Positions 52,298 through 63,250 are shown, counted from the stretch's first letter. The stretch is DNA of 64,000 nt from Shewanella maritima (GCF_004295345.1 NZ_CP036200.1:1984001-2048000), one strand, 5' to 3'. The notes: generated from the sequence alone by a model not told the origin. Translations and numbers: made by a program.

Positions 52298-55168
52298 ATG
52301 GACAAAATTGAAATACGCGGCGCCAGAACCCACAACCTAAAAAACTTTAATTTGACCATTCCACGGGACAAATTGATTGTAATCACAGGTTTATCGGGTT
52401 CAGGTAAGTCATCTCTCGCGTTTGACACCCTCTATGCTGAAGGCCAGCGCCGTTATGTTGAGTCGCTGTCGGCCTATGCACGCCAATTCTTAAGTTTGAT
52501 GGAAAAGCCAGACGTCGACCATATTGAAGGCTTAAGCCCAGCGATTTCCATTGAGCAAAAATCAACATCGCACAACCCGCGCTCGACCGTAGGTACCATT
52601 ACTGAAATCTACGACTATTTGCGTTTGTTATTCGCCCGTGTTGGTGAGCCACGTTGTCCAACACACGGCGCGCCACTAGCAGCGCAAACCGTAAGCCAAA
52701 TGGTAGATAAAGTATTGGAGCTACCAGAAGGTAGTCGCCAAATGCTGCTAGCACCTGTGGTTAATGACCGTAAAGGTGAGCACGTTAAGCTGCTAGAGAA
52801 CTTATCAGCACAAGGCTATATCCGCGCCCGAATCGACGGAGAAGTGTGCGACTTAACTGACCCACCAACGCTGGATTTACACGTCAAGCACACCATTGAA
52901 GTGGTGGTTGACCGCTTTAAAGTGCGTGACGACTTAAAGCAGCGTTTAGCCGAATCGTTTGAAACTGCATTGGAGCTATCTGGCGGTATTGCCAAGGTTG
53001 CCTCGATGGACGGCAGTGATGAAGACGAAGAGCTAGTATTCTCTGCTAACTTTGCCTGCCCAATCTGTGGCTACTCAATGGCAGAGCTTGAGCCACGCAT
53101 CTTCTCGTTCAACAACCCTGCGGGCGCGTGCCAAACCTGTGATGGTTTAGGCCATCAGCAATTCTTCGACCCAGACCGCGTAGTCACCAACGGTGAGTTA
53201 TCGCTAGCTGGCGGGGCGATTCGCGGTTGGGATCGCCGCAACTTCTATTACTTCCAAATGCTCACCGCGTTGTCTGAGCATTATGACTTTGACGTTGAAG
53301 CACCGTTTGACAGCCTCAGCGACAGAGTGAAAAAAATCGTATTTTATGGCTCAGGCAAAACCAAAATCGCCTTTAAATACGTTAATGACCGCGGCGATGT
53401 GGTAGTACGTAACCACCCGTTTGAAGGCATTTTGAATAACATGGACCGCCGCTACCGCGAAACCGAAAGTAACTCGGTGCGCGAGGAACTGTCTAAGTTC
53501 ATCAATATGCAGCCATGTAATAGCTGTGGCGGCTCACGCCTGCGTGAAGAAGCCCGCAACGTGTTCATTGGCGACATCAATCTGCCTGAATTAACCACTT
53601 GGTCGATAGGTGAAGCAAAAGACTACTTCGACGGCCTGCACTTTGAAGGTCAACGGGCGCAAATTGCCGAGAAAGTCCTTAAAGAAATCTGCGATCGCTT
53701 AGGCTTTTTGGTCAACGTAGGCCTTAACTATTTAAGCCTATCACGCTCAGCCGACACGCTATCTGGCGGTGAGGCACAGCGTATTCGTCTTGCGAGCCAA
53801 ATTGGTGCGGGTCTTGTGGGCGTAATGTATGTGTTAGATGAACCCTCTATTGGTTTGCATCAACGTGACAACGAGCGCCTGCTTAACACTCTTGGTCACC
53901 TACGCGATCTTGGTAACACCGTGATTGTGGTCGAGCATGACGAAGATGCAATTCGCATGGCAGATCATGTTATTGATATCGGCCCTGGCGCAGGCGTTCA
54001 CGGCGGTGAAGTGATTGCATCGGGCAGCCTTGAGGACATTATTGCCTGCGAGCAATCAGTAACAGGGCAATATATCTCGGGCAAGAAGCAAATCCACATT
54101 AGCGATGAACGTACGCCAATCGACAAGAAAAAACTGATTGAGCTTAAAGGCGCTAAAGGTAACAACCTCAAGAATGTCGATTTATCGATTCCTGTCGGCC
54201 TGCTGACCTGTGTCACAGGTGTATCTGGCTCAGGTAAATCAACCCTGATTAACGACACCTTCTACAAAATCGCCCACCGCGAGCTAAATGGCGCAACGGT
54301 AGACGAGCCATCGCCATATAAGAGCATTAAGGGCATGGATCACTGCGACAAGGTTGTGGATATTGACCAAAGCCCAATTGGCCGTACTCCGCGCTCCAAC
54401 CCAGCCACTTACACTGGCATCTTTACTGCCATTCGTGAGCTATTTGCTGGCACCCAAGAAGCCCGAACCCGTGGTTATCAGGTTGGCCGCTTCTCGTTTA
54501 ACGTGAAAGGTGGCCGCTGTGAGGCCTGTCAGGGTGATGGTTTAATCAAGGTAGAAATGCACTTTTTACCTGATGTGTACGTGCCGTGTGACTCATGTAA
54601 AGGTAAACGCTATAACCGCGAAACCTTAGAGGTGAAATACAAAGGCAAGAGTATTCACGAAGTGCTGCAAATGACGGTAGAAGATGCCCGTCAGTTCTTT
54701 GATGCCATTCCATCTATCTCGCGCAAGCTACAAACCTTAATGGATGTCGGACTGTCGTACATTCGTCTAGGTCAAAGTGCTACCACGCTATCAGGTGGTG
54801 AGGCGCAACGCGTCAAACTGGCAAAAGAGCTGTCAAAGCGTGATACCGGCAAGACCTTGTATATTCTCGATGAGCCAACCACAGGCCTGCACTTTGCCGA
54901 TATTCAGCTACTGCTAGATGTATTGCATCGCCTAAAATCCCACGGCAACACGATTGTGGTGATTGAGCACAACCTTGATGTAATCCAAACCGCAGACTGG
55001 ATTGTCGACCTCGGCCCAGAAGGCGGCCAAGGCGGCGGTGAAATCTTAGTAACTGGCACACCAGAGCAGGTTGCCAAGCACAAGACATCACATACTGCCA
55101 GATTCTTAAAGCCGATCTTGGAGCTGCATAAGCAAAGAGCTAAGGCTAAAGCTAAAGCTGGTAAGTAG
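52298..55168 (+). CDS. uvrA: Excinuclease ABC subunit UvrA
   Basis: Damage-recognition ATPase of nucleotide excision repair. The 956 residues contain two ABC modules: Walker [13 protein letters not shown] and [12 protein letters not shown]; signatures [12 protein letters not shown] and [12 protein letters not shown]; Walker [12 protein letters not shown] and [11 protein letters not shown]. Zinc modules are [13 protein letters not shown]...CQTC and [16 protein letters not shown]...[13 protein letters not shown] 52298 ([16 protein letters not shown]) is the family start; a GTG at 52292 would add two residues. The C-terminal tail [13 protein letters not shown] is slightly long. Divergent from yajR. 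Confidence 0.98.
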   Translation: MDKIEIRGARTHNLKNFNLTIPRDKLIVITGLSGSGKSSLAFDTLYAEGQRRYVESLSAYARQFLSLMEKPDVDHIEGLSPAISIEQKSTSHNPRSTVGTITEIYDYLRLLFARVGEPRCPTHGAPLAAQTVSQMVDKVLELPEGSRQMLLAPVVNDRKGEHVKLLENLSAQGYIRARIDGEVCDLTDPPTLDLHVKHTIEVVVDRFKVRDDLKQRLAESFETALELSGGIAKVASMDGSDEDEELVFSANFACPICGYSMAELEPRIFSFNNPAGACQTCDGLGHQQFFDPDRVVTNGELSLAGGAIRGWDRRNFYYFQMLTALSEHYDFDVEAPFDSLSDRVKKIVFYGSGKTKIAFKYVNDRGDVVVRNHPFEGILNNMDRRYRETESNSVREELSKFINMQPCNSCGGSRLREEARNVFIGDINLPELTTWSIGEAKDYFDGLHFEGQRAQIAEKVLKEICDRLGFLVNVGLNYLSLSRSADTLSGGEAQRIRLASQIGAGLVGVMYVLDEPSIGLHQRDNERLLNTLGHLRDLGNTVIVVEHDEDAIRMADHVIDIGPGAGVHGGEVIASGSLEDIIACEQSVTGQYISGKKQIHISDERTPIDKKKLIELKGAKGNNLKNVDLSIPVGLLTCVTGVSGSGKSTLINDTFYKIAHRELNGATVDEPSPYKSIKGMDHCDKVVDIDQSPIGRTPRSNPATYTGIFTAIRELFAGTQEARTRGYQVGRFSFNVKGGRCEACQGDGLIKVEMHFLPDVYVPCDSCKGKRYNRETLEVKYKGKSIHEVLQMTVEDARQFFDAIPSISRKLQTLMDVGLSYIRLGQSATTLSGGEAQRVKLAKELSKRDTGKTLYILDEPTTGLHFADIQLLLDVLHRLKSHGNTIVVIEHNLDVIQTADWIVDLGPEGGQGGGEILVTGTPEQVAKHKTSHTARFLKPILELHKQRAKAKAKAGK

Positions 55169-55205
55169 ATTTGGTTTAGGTTTTACCTAGATTTGATTTG
55201 TATTT

Positions 55206-55242
55206 AAAGGGAAGTGGCTATTAAGTCACTTCCCTTTTTATT
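55206..55242 (+). terminator. Terminator of uvrA
   Basis: Stem AAAGGGAAGTG / CACTTCCCTTTTTA with a loop of about 10 nt, some 40 nt after uvrA. Confidence 0.88.
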
Positions 55243-55390
55243 TGTTAAGCATTTATCGCGCTCTATTGCTCAATACCGAGCGCATCAAACACCCATCAAG
55301 CAGCCGTTGCTATTTCTAAAACAAACTCAATCCATCTTAAAAACTCAGCTAAGCTATGATTAAACACAAAATCATCAACTTAGGTGGCTC

Positions 55391-56416
55391 ATGTTCGCAA
55401 GGCGACATCAATACAATCTTAATCGCTATTTACTCACGCTAGCTATTTGCGTGCTGACTAGCGCGTGTGCCAGTCAGTATCAATGTAAGCAGCCATTGAC
55501 TCACCATTGGGTTGATTTAGAACAAGTTAAAGCTGACGTAACCAAGCTTAGCCATGATGATATGCAGGGGCGTAAAACCAACACCTCAGGCGCTGAGTTT
55601 GCCCGTAGTTACATTGCCAAGCGATTTGCACAAATAGGCTTAACGCCTTGGGCGGCGCTTGAGCGAGATGATTACCAGCAGCCTTTTGAATACCAATATC
55701 AGTTTAGTGATAGAACTGGTATTAATATGGTAGCAGTGCACTTAGCAAAGCCGTCATCAGAGCAAGCATCGAAGCAATTATCGAAGCAATCAAGTGATCG
55801 TTGGCGCGTGGTAGTGGCTCATTATGATCACCTTGGTAAACGTGGCAGCAAGGTTTATAACGGCGCGGATGATAACGCCTCTGGTGTGAGTGGGTTGTTT
55901 GCCATTGCTGAGCATTGGGCGAATCTGCCTATCGCGCAGGACGTTAATCTAATGCTAGTAGCTACCGATGCCGAAGAAATTGGCCTTTACGGCGGCTATG
56001 GCATTGTTGAAGAATTAACCAAGCAGCAAGTTAAGCCTGAGCTAATGTTAAACTTGGACATGATAGGTCAGCCGCCAAGGTCGAAAAGTATTTATATTGA
56101 GGGCGATAAAAACCTTGAGCAGTTTGCTGCGCTGAAGTGGCAGCTATACCAGCACAATAACTTATGTGTACGTGAGCAGCGCAGTCACAAGCCTGCACTC
56201 GGTTTAGGCCGCACTAACTGGCTTAAAGCATCTGATCACTACCCGTTCCACAAAGCCAAAGTTCCCTGGGTATATTTGGGTGTGCCGCCCCATCGCCACT
56301 ATCATCAGTTAACCGATACTGCCGAAACCATTAATTACGAGTTTTTGGCGGCAACAATAGAAACCGGATTAGAAATTCTGCAAGTCGATCAAAATCAGAT
56401 ATTGCCGATAGATTAG
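55391..56416 (+). CDS. M28 family zinc peptidase lipoprotein
   Basis: 341-residue putative aminopeptidase or carboxypeptidase anchored by a lipobox (VLTSAC, mature Cys25). The di-zinc site of M28 peptidases is present in order: His in VVAHYDHLGKRG, Asp in NGADDNASGVSG, Glu-Glu in TDAEEIGLYGG, Asp in NLDMIGQPP, and His near HYPFHKAKVPW/HRHYHQL. A short duplicated run (SKQLSKQ) lies just before the catalytic part. The PA insert is absent, so it is the compact form. Monocistronic between uvrA and deaD. Substrate unknown. Confidence 0.88.
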   Translation: MFARRHQYNLNRYLLTLAICVLTSACASQYQCKQPLTHHWVDLEQVKADVTKLSHDDMQGRKTNTSGAEFARSYIAKRFAQIGLTPWAALERDDYQQPFEYQYQFSDRTGINMVAVHLAKPSSEQASKQLSKQSSDRWRVVVAHYDHLGKRGSKVYNGADDNASGVSGLFAIAEHWANLPIAQDVNLMLVATDAEEIGLYGGYGIVEELTKQQVKPELMLNLDMIGQPPRSKSIYIEGDKNLEQFAALKWQLYQHNNLCVREQRSHKPALGLGRTNWLKASDHYPFHKAKVPWVYLGVPPHRHYHQLTDTAETINYEFLAATIETGLEILQVDQNQILPID

Positions 56417-56943
56417 AGCCTGTAGGTCTTTCAAGATTTTTTGCAGCTGTTTGTTGGAAATTTATACAAGGCAACGACTTTGATGTGTGGTTGTTCCACA
56501 TGAGTAAGTTGTTAATGCAGTAGAAATGACAACAAGCGCTGCCGGTACGGTTCGTTTAAAAACACCTACGCTCTTAGCTAAGAGTTCTGGGTTATGAGCT
56601 ACTTGTTTGGTCGACTAAACTGCATAGCTTGCGTCTTGATTAAAGTGCTTTTAATTCGAACAAATTCCAATCAGCAAAGCTCCATAGGCTCTCCCCTAAA
56701 TCAAGGGTAATACTGAATATTTCCAAATATCGTATTTTCGTGATAGGTAGATGCGACTCAGATAAAACAATCAAAAATCGCGCCAATTTGAATAATTTAA
56801 CGAATACCAATAGTCAAGTAGCTCACACTTTGCTATAATATCGCCCTTTTTGAAACGGGAAATCGACACGGGGTTGATTTTCTGTCTGTGAAACTCAAGC
56901 ACAAAATCGACTTTTTTGTGCGTATCCACAAGGCTACAACTCA
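56417..56943. other. Long upstream region of deaD
   Basis: About 525 nt without a gene. The last 135 nt hold a good promoter (56811-56839) and a 5' leader of about 100 nt, as is common for cold-induced deaD mRNAs. The first 300 nt are non-coding and look like mobile-repeat debris, but I could not match them to the element at 10421. Confidence 0.5.
56811..56839 (+). promoter_or_regulatory. Predicted sigma-70 promoter of deaD
   Basis: TAGTCA (-35), 17-nt spacer, TATAAT (-10, 56834-56839). Transcription would start near 56846, leaving a leader of about 100 nt before the deaD ATG. Confidence 0.65.
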
Positions 56944-58791
56944 ATGTCATCCGATGAAAGAACTTTCCGCGATCTCGGTCTTTCCGAGAATTTGCTTCGT
57001 GCCCTTGACGAATTAGGCTACGAAAAACCAACGCCAATTCAGGCTGCGAGTATCGACCCTTTAATGGAAGGTCGCGATATTCTAGGTCAAGCGCAAACGG
57101 GTACGGGTAAAACCGGTGCGTTCGCCCTGCCACTGCTTAACAGTGTCGATCAAAAATTAAATGCGCCACAAATTCTTGTGTTAGCACCAACTCGTGAGCT
57201 TGCCGTCCAGGTAGCTGAAGCGTTTGGTAGCTATGCGAAACACATGAAAGGCTTCCACGTACTGCCTATTTACGGCGGTCAAAGCATGCACCAGCAATTA
57301 AGCGCACTTCGCCGTGGTCCACAAGTTGTTGTGGGTACACCAGGTCGCGTTATGGATCACATGCGCCGTGGCACCCTAAAACTAGATGCACTACAAGCAC
57401 TAGTATTAGACGAAGCCGACGAAATGCTAAAAATGGGCTTCATTGACGACATCGAGTGGGTACTTGATCACAAGCCAGCTGAAAGCCAATTAGCACTATT
57501 CTCAGCAACTATGCCTGAGCAAATTAAGCGTGTTGCCAACAAGCACCTTAATAACCCTGCACAAATCTCTATTGCCGCTAGCCACACTACGGTTGACTCA
57601 ATCGAACAACGTTTTGTACAGGTTTCACAGCACAACAAACTTGAAGCGTTAGTACGTGTTCTAGAAGTAGAAAACACTGAAGGTATCATCATCTTCGTAC
57701 GTACTCGTAACAGCTGTGTTGAGCTAGCAGAAAAACTAGAAGCCCGTGGTTATGCATCTTCACCACTACACGGTGACATGAACCAGCAAGCCCGTGAGCG
57801 CGCGGTTGAGCAGCTAAAACGCGGCAAGCTAGACATTCTAATTGCAACTGACGTTGCAGCACGTGGTCTTGACGTTGAACGTATTGGCCACGTTGTAAAC
57901 TACGATATTCCATACGATTCTGAAGCTTACGTTCACCGTATTGGTCGTACAGGTCGTGCTGGCCGTACTGGTATGGCGATTCTGTTCGTTACTCATCGTG
58001 AAATGCGCATGCTACGCACTATTGAGCGTGCAACTAACAGCCGCATCTCACCGATGAAGATCCCAAGCCCAGAGACAGTAGCAGAGCGCCGTCTATCTCG
58101 TCTTGGTGAGCAAATTCAAGAAACCATCGCCGGTGACTTAGATTTCATGAAGACAGCGGTTGCAGATCTTTGTACTCAGCTTGAGATCGACACTGACCTA
58201 CTTGCTGCAGCATTACTGCAACAGGTTCAGCAAGAGCGTCCTCTACAGTTACCTCCAATTCAAGAGCGTAACCGTGACAACCGTGATGATCGTAACCGTG
58301 ACCGTGGTGGTCGTGAGCGCGGCGGTCGTCCAACACCAACTAGCTTTGGTAAAGCAGATGGTCTAAAAGACAGCCCAGACGTGAAGATGAACCGTTACGT
58401 GATCGACGTAGGTCGTGATAACGGTGTAGGCGTTGGTAACATTGTTGGCGCAATCGCTAACGAAGCGAACATCGAAAGCCGCTTCATTGGTCAAATCCAG
58501 TTATTCGACCAAGTGACTACTGTTGACCTACCAGACGGTATGCCAAAAGACGTATTAGCACACCTTAAGAAGGTTCGCGTATGTGGTCGTCCACTCAACA
58601 TCCGTGACGCTGAAGGCGAGTCATTCCCAGAGCAACGTCAACGCCGTCACCGTGGTGATCGCAATGACCGTCGTCCACGTGGTGACCGTCAAGACCGTCG
58701 TCCACGCGGCGATCGTAATGACCGTGGTGGCGAGCGCAATGATCGCGGCGAGCGTCGTCAACGTCGTCCACGCGACAACGGCAATAGCTAA
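56944..58791 (+). CDS. deaD: DEAD-box RNA helicase DeaD/CsdA
   Basis: 615-residue ATP-dependent RNA helicase acting in ribosome assembly and mRNA turnover at low temperature. All motifs are present: Q motif (TFRDLGLSENLLRALDELGY), AQTGTGKTGAFALP, PTRELAVQV, VLDEADEMLKMGF, LFSATMP, FVRTRNSCVELAEKL, ATDVAARGLDVERI, YVHRIGRTGRAGRTG. Residues 480-560 are the CsdA RNA-binding domain (NRYVIDVGRDNGVGVGNIVG), followed by an Arg/Asp-rich tail with repeated GDRxDRRPR units. Codon use is that of a highly expressed gene. Confidence 0.97.
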   Translation: MSSDERTFRDLGLSENLLRALDELGYEKPTPIQAASIDPLMEGRDILGQAQTGTGKTGAFALPLLNSVDQKLNAPQILVLAPTRELAVQVAEAFGSYAKHMKGFHVLPIYGGQSMHQQLSALRRGPQVVVGTPGRVMDHMRRGTLKLDALQALVLDEADEMLKMGFIDDIEWVLDHKPAESQLALFSATMPEQIKRVANKHLNNPAQISIAASHTTVDSIEQRFVQVSQHNKLEALVRVLEVENTEGIIIFVRTRNSCVELAEKLEARGYASSPLHGDMNQQARERAVEQLKRGKLDILIATDVAARGLDVERIGHVVNYDIPYDSEAYVHRIGRTGRAGRTGMAILFVTHREMRMLRTIERATNSRISPMKIPSPETVAERRLSRLGEQIQETIAGDLDFMKTAVADLCTQLEIDTDLLAAALLQQVQQERPLQLPPIQERNRDNRDDRNRDRGGRERGGRPTPTSFGKADGLKDSPDVKMNRYVIDVGRDNGVGVGNIVGAIANEANIESRFIGQIQLFDQVTTVDLPDGMPKDVLAHLKKVRVCGRPLNIRDAEGESFPEQRQRRHRGDRNDRRPRGDRQDRRPRGDRNDRGGERNDRGERRQRRPRDNGNS

Positions 58792-58816
58792 GCTAGAGTT
58801 CTGATTCTAGCCACAT

Positions 58817-58847
58817 AAAAAATGGAGCCAAATGGCTCCATTTTTGT
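58817..58847 (+). terminator. Terminator of deaD
   Basis: Stem AAAAATGGAGCCA / TGGCTCCATTTTTG with a 2-nt loop, 25 nt after deaD. Confidence 0.92.
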
Positions 58848-58943
58848 TTTCTGCCTGCAAACCCACAGCTGAAATGACATGAGTGATCTACAGTGTTGTA
58901 GAGGTAAACGAACTTTGGTCGTTCAAGATGCCGTAAGTGCTCG

Positions 58944-59909
58944 CTAGCCTGCTACGTTGCGTTGCTTTCTCTGCAAATATAACGGCCATAACTGCACCAC
59001 AAATACCGACACCACAATTACTACTATCCCGCTAATCGACAAGGCGTCTAGCTGATCATGGCTAAACATTTGCGGCCATAAACCTAGGCTGACTATCAGT
59101 GCATTCATGCTAAAGCTCAAAATAGGCGTCAGCGCTAACATGGCACTTACTTGCGCCGTGTGCCAATACTTCATCGCCTGACCAAAACAGCCATAAGCAA
59201 TCACAGTGTTTAACGCGCAGAAAACCGTAACCAGCCATTGATTCGCTGTCATCGCACTGAACTGACTAAAATCACTCACAGGAGCCATCACCACAATACC
59301 TAGGGCGTAAATACCCATAAGAATGTTGTTAGGCGATAGGCGTTTTAGCAGAGCTTTTTGCAACAAGGCATAGCTCGTCCACGACAGTACCGAAAACTGC
59401 ACTATGCTGATGCCCATTACTATTTGCGTGGTATTAGACTGCTCAAAATCTAGCGCAGGATGAAAGAACATCAACACCCCAAGTGCGAGCGTGGCAAAAC
59501 AAGCAAGTTGCACTGCCGTTAGCCGCTCGTTGAAAAACAGCGCACCGCCAAAGGCGAGAAAGAAAGGTGCTGTTTGAAAGTTAAGTTGTGAGGTGCCTGG
59601 CGATAAATAATCTAACGACCATACAAAGGTGACATAGTTGGTCATAAGCAACACGCCTGCCAGCGACAATCGAAGCCAGTCTCGTTGCTTTAACCCTATG
59701 AACTGCTGCAATAAACGTAAACGCCACTGCAGATAAAAGGTCACCACAAAGGCGACTAGAAAGCGAAACCAGGTTAAGGTAACCGGGTCAATAAAGCCTG
59801 TCGTCAACTTAAGGGCAATGGGAAGAATTCCCCAAAACACCACAGCGGTGGCCACAAAGAACAGCCCTAATTGACTTGGGGTCAACGCCCCTAACATACG
59901 CGAAATCAT
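58944..59909 (-). CDS. EamA/DMT family transporter
   Basis: 321-residue inner-membrane protein with ten hydrophobic helices in two EamA repeats (GLFFVATAVVFWGILPIALK... and VMGISIVQFSVLSWTSYALL...). The end of repeat 1 shows the family pattern (ERLTAVQLACFATLALGVLM). Substrates of this family are mostly unknown small metabolites or amino acids. An internal ATG four codons in (59897) is also possible. It is divergent from purC and single. Confidence 0.85.
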   Translation of the reverse strand: MISRMLGALTPSQLGLFFVATAVVFWGILPIALKLTTGFIDPVTLTWFRFLVAFVVTFYLQWRLRLLQQFIGLKQRDWLRLSLAGVLLMTNYVTFVWSLDYLSPGTSQLNFQTAPFFLAFGGALFFNERLTAVQLACFATLALGVLMFFHPALDFEQSNTTQIVMGISIVQFSVLSWTSYALLQKALLKRLSPNNILMGIYALGIVVMAPVSDFSQFSAMTANQWLVTVFCALNTVIAYGCFGQAMKYWHTAQVSAMLALTPILSFSMNALIVSLGLWPQMFSHDQLDALSISGIVVIVVSVFVVQLWPLYLQRKQRNVAG

Positions 59910-60169
59910 TTACCGTAAAATACTCGAAACTATAAAAGTGCTATTTTGCCCTAAAGCGGTCCGACACAAACAGTCTTAACTGTAAATTCCCACTTTCGAT
60001 TAGTGTAAACCTTGGTTGCACTGCCAATAACTGTGCGCTAGCTCTGCTGATTGTTCGCATTCTGAAAAAGGTAATTTGCAAGGCTTGTTGCCCATGGAAA
60101 ACAGCGCCATTAAGAGTAAAATACCCGCCATTAAAACTACCCTACACCACCTTCTGAGGAATACTCGTC

Positions 60170-61272
60170 ATGAGTCTTGCTGATTCCGTTTTAGCCGTGA
60201 ATAACGATTTACCGATCCGTACTGACAAACCTGTGCATAGCGGCAAGGTTCGCAGCGTATATTGGTTAACTGACGCCGACAGCCGTCGCCTAATTCAAGA
60301 GAAAGGTTATAACGTACCTGACGATACGCCGCTGGCAATCATGGTGATTAGCGACCGCATTTCTGCGTTTGACTGTATCTTCCACGGCGAAGACAACTTG
60401 CAAGGTATTCCGGGTAAAGGCGCTGCGCTTAATGCCATTTCAAACCACTGGTTTAAGCTGTTTGCAGAAAACGGCCTAGCAGATAGCCATATTCTGGATA
60501 TTCCGCACCCGTTTGTGTGGATTGTGCAAAAAGCTCGCCCAATTAAAGTTGAAGCCATTTGCCGCCAGTACATTACCGGCTCCATGTGGCGCGCATACGC
60601 CAAAGGCGAACGTGAATTCTGTGGCATCACCCTGCCAGAAGGGTTAACTAAAGACCAAAAGCTACCTGAGCTGTTAATCACACCTTCTACCAAGGGATTT
60701 TAACTGGCATTCCAGGTGTGCCTGAGCAAGATGACGTCAACATCACTCGCAAAAACATTGAAGATAACTACCAAGCTTTCGGTTTTGAAAAGCCAGCTGA
60801 TATCGACCTTTACGAAAAGCTTCTAAAACAAGGCTTTGGCGTCATTTCTGAAGCGCTTGCCAAGCTTGACCAAGTATTTGTTGATACTAAATTTGAGTTT
60901 GGCTATGTGACTGACCGTGATGGTCAGTCTAAGCTGATTTACATGGATGAAGTGGGTACACCTGATTCATCACGTATCTGGGACGGCCCAGCATTTCGTG
61001 ATGGTAAAGTGATTGAAAACTCAAAAGAAGGTTTCCGTCAGTTCCTACTGAACCACTTTGACGATGCCGATATCCTGCTAAACAAAGACCGCATGGATGA
61101 GCGTGAAGCACTTGCCCGAGACAATGCTCTGCCGCTAGAAGCCATGATGAATGTATCTAACACCTACACAGGCGTTGCCGAGAAAGTCACTGGCGAAAAA
61201 ATTGCTCTGTCAGACAATCCAAAAGCTGACATCATCGCCATCTTAAAACAGCAATACGCTTTGGTTGATTGA
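60170..61272 (+). pseudogene. purC: purC (SAICAR synthase), split by a one-base frameshift
   Basis: Phosphoribosylaminoimidazole-succinocarboxamide synthase of purine biosynthesis, in the longer 367-residue form. Part one (ATG 60170) reads [27 protein letters not shown] and [10 protein letters not shown], then TAA at 60701. The family sequence resumes in the next frame from 60697: [20 protein letters not shown], then [34 protein letters not shown] and [21 protein letters not shown]. Adding one base within AAGGGA at 60692-60697 gives exactly 367 codons plus stop. No other damage is seen. Since loss would cause purine auxotrophy, a sequencing indel is a serious alternative. Confidence 0.92.
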
Positions 61273-61298
61273 TATTAGTTGAGCTGGCGCTAATACTA

Positions 61299-61346
61299 GT
61301 TACTCAATAACAAAGGGAGCTGATGCTCCCTTTGTTATTGAGTAAC
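61299..61346 (+). terminator. Long perfect hairpin terminator after purC
   Basis: Two 22-nt perfectly complementary arms (GTTACTCAATAACAAAGGG..) around a TGAT loop, 27 nt after the purC stop; it can act in both directions toward the convergent peptidase gene. Confidence 0.85.
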
Positions 61347-61406
61347 TTCGTTATTGAATTAAACACGGCTTAGCTACGAACTTTCGCCGCCATCTTTCAA
61401 GTAACC

Positions 61407-62948
61407 CTAGTATTTCGCTGCAGTTTTAGCATCCGGCATAGTCGATAGCATAAACTCGCGTAAGTCTTGATTTGACTGGCGTAAATCTTCAGCACGAAGA
61501 TACATCATGTGCCCTGAGCGGTAGCCTTTAAAGCTTAATCTGCTTTGCATTTTACTGCTCGGGTCAAGTTGCCACATGGTGTATTTGGCGTCGAAATAGT
61601 TAGTCGCACCATCATAATAACCCGCTTGGATCATCACGTTTAAGTATGGGTTTTGTGCCATAGCCTGACGTAAGTTTTCACCGGTTTTATTGTTAGTGCG
61701 ATCCCAAGGACGAACAGGGCCAAACATGTTGTACTTAACATCAGTTTTGTAGTTCAGCTCAGTGCGCATGTAATCATTAATCGCAGGCGTAAATGAGTGT
61801 AACCAAGAGGTAAGCTCTGCATTGTAGTCAGGGCGCTCGCCGATAACTTGCTTATCAATGCCTAAGTAACGAGAGTCTAAACGACCAACGGTTTGACCTT
61901 GCTCTCGCAGTAACTCTTTCCAAAAATAACTCGTTGGAATATCAAGGTTTGCATCCAACACAGTTTTTACGCTTAAACCTGAGTAGTGAGCCACTTTTTC
62001 AGCGATATATTGCTTTTTATCCGCATCAATAAAACCACCCATCGCAAGCGCTGGTAGATATTCATTGATAGTAAATGCCTCTACCTCAGGTAACACTTGA
62101 TATAGGTCTTTGCTTTGCAGGTCGCTCGCTAGCACTTTGTGATGCCATGCAGTCGCTGCGAAATAAGGTAAACGATTAGCAGATTTAACTGGGCCTTTAC
62201 GCTCGATGCCGATATCGGTGGGTGATACTAAGACCACGCCATTTAAGTACATCCATTGTCTGTTTTGCAGCTCGAGTGCAAGACCAGATACCCGCGTTGT
62301 ACCATAGCTTTCACCAATCAGGTACTTAGGTGAACGCCAGCGCTCGTTACGGCTGACAAAGGTATTTAGCCACTCAGCCAGGTACTTTACGTCGGCATTA
62401 ACGCCAAAGAACTGCTCTTTTTGCCACTCTTTACTCGGCATTTCACCGCTTTTGTTCGGTAGTACACGTGAGTAACCGGTATTCACAGGGTTAACGTAAA
62501 CAATATCAGCTACATCCAATACCGAATGTGGGTTAGTTTTCACGCCATAAGGCTGCAGGGGATAACCTTCATCATCCACATTCAGTACTTTAGGGCCGGT
62601 ATATGCCACATGCATCCAAACAGAAGCAGAGCCAGGCCCACCATTAAACGACATCAATAGCGGTCGATTTTCATTACTCTTCACGTCAGTACGTTGGTAA
62701 TAGGTGTAATGCAGAGTCGCGATTGGCTCGCCGTCATCATTCCACACAGGTTGCGTGCCAGCGGTGGCCGAGTAACTAATACGTTCATCACCAATTTTAG
62801 TCTTGTGCTTCGTCACGACTTTATGATCGATTGGAATTTGGCGCTGATACTGGTTTGCAGCAGCCTTATCTTCTTGCGCCAATGCTTGCTGTGGTAAATA
62901 GCTACAGGCTGTCACGCATAGCAATGAAACAAAGGTGAATACTCTCAT
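61407..62948 (-). CDS. S10 family serine carboxypeptidase lipoprotein
   Basis: 513-residue exported serine carboxypeptidase of the S10 family. The N-terminus carries a lipobox (VTAC, Cys15). Family signatures: oxyanion block LLMSFNGGPGSASVWMHVAY, catalytic Ser214 in IGESYGTTRV, Asp in VMIQAGYYDGATNY and His in GYRSGHMMYLR. GAGGTCATC precedes the ATG. It would trim C-terminal residues from peptides outside the inner membrane. Divergent from a siderophore-type receptor with a shared 375-nt control region; whether both are co-regulated is not shown. Confidence 0.92.
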   Translation of the reverse strand: MRVFTFVSLLCVTACSYLPQQALAQEDKAAANQYQRQIPIDHKVVTKHKTKIGDERISYSATAGTQPVWNDDGEPIATLHYTYYQRTDVKSNENRPLLMSFNGGPGSASVWMHVAYTGPKVLNVDDEGYPLQPYGVKTNPHSVLDVADIVYVNPVNTGYSRVLPNKSGEMPSKEWQKEQFFGVNADVKYLAEWLNTFVSRNERWRSPKYLIGESYGTTRVSGLALELQNRQWMYLNGVVLVSPTDIGIERKGPVKSANRLPYFAATAWHHKVLASDLQSKDLYQVLPEVEAFTINEYLPALAMGGFIDADKKQYIAEKVAHYSGLSVKTVLDANLDIPTSYFWKELLREQGQTVGRLDSRYLGIDKQVIGERPDYNAELTSWLHSFTPAINDYMRTELNYKTDVKYNMFGPVRPWDRTNNKTGENLRQAMAQNPYLNVMIQAGYYDGATNYFDAKYTMWQLDPSSKMQSRLSFKGYRSGHMMYLRAEDLRQSNQDLREFMLSTMPDAKTAAKY

Positions 62949-63197
62949 GATGACCTCATTTAAAATGGGATTTTATTATTTTAAAACTGCTTTGAAATTG
63001 TGTTGAATTAGAACGCCTCACACTCAAGTAGGCGATTTATGATAATAAATACCGCTGGTTAATTAGACTACCGATAACTGCCGACTTAACTGTTAAAAAT
63101 TGTAAGTAAACCTATATTCACATAATACAAGGCTTACTCGTCCACCATTCGGTTATGCAAGAAAGTCGCTTTCCCCTTGTGAGATCATTTCTACCTA

Positions 63198-63213
63198 CGC
63201 GATCTAGATCACA
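63198..63213. promoter_or_regulatory. Predicted CRP site
   Basis: CGCGATCTAGATCACA matches TGTGATCTAGATCACA at 14 of 16 positions. It lies 110-125 nt upstream of the receptor start. Confidence 0.6.
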
Positions 63214-63231
63214 AAACAAACATTTTGTGTA

Positions 63232-63250
63232 AATGATTGTAATTCTCATT
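63232..63250. promoter_or_regulatory. Predicted Fur box
   Basis: AATGATTGTAATTCTCATT matches the Fur 19-mer AATGATAATNATTATCATT at 15 of 18 fixed positions, about 75 nt before the receptor gene. Iron repression of the receptor is likely. Confidence 0.68.

Noticed and set aside
56771..57133. 120-codon minus-strand frame at the start of deaD
   Set aside because: Antisense of the deaD coding start and leader; no supporting signals.
60690..60705. Programmed frameshifting in purC
   Set aside because: No slippery heptamer or downstream structure, and purC is not known to use recoding; a deletion or sequencing error is simpler.
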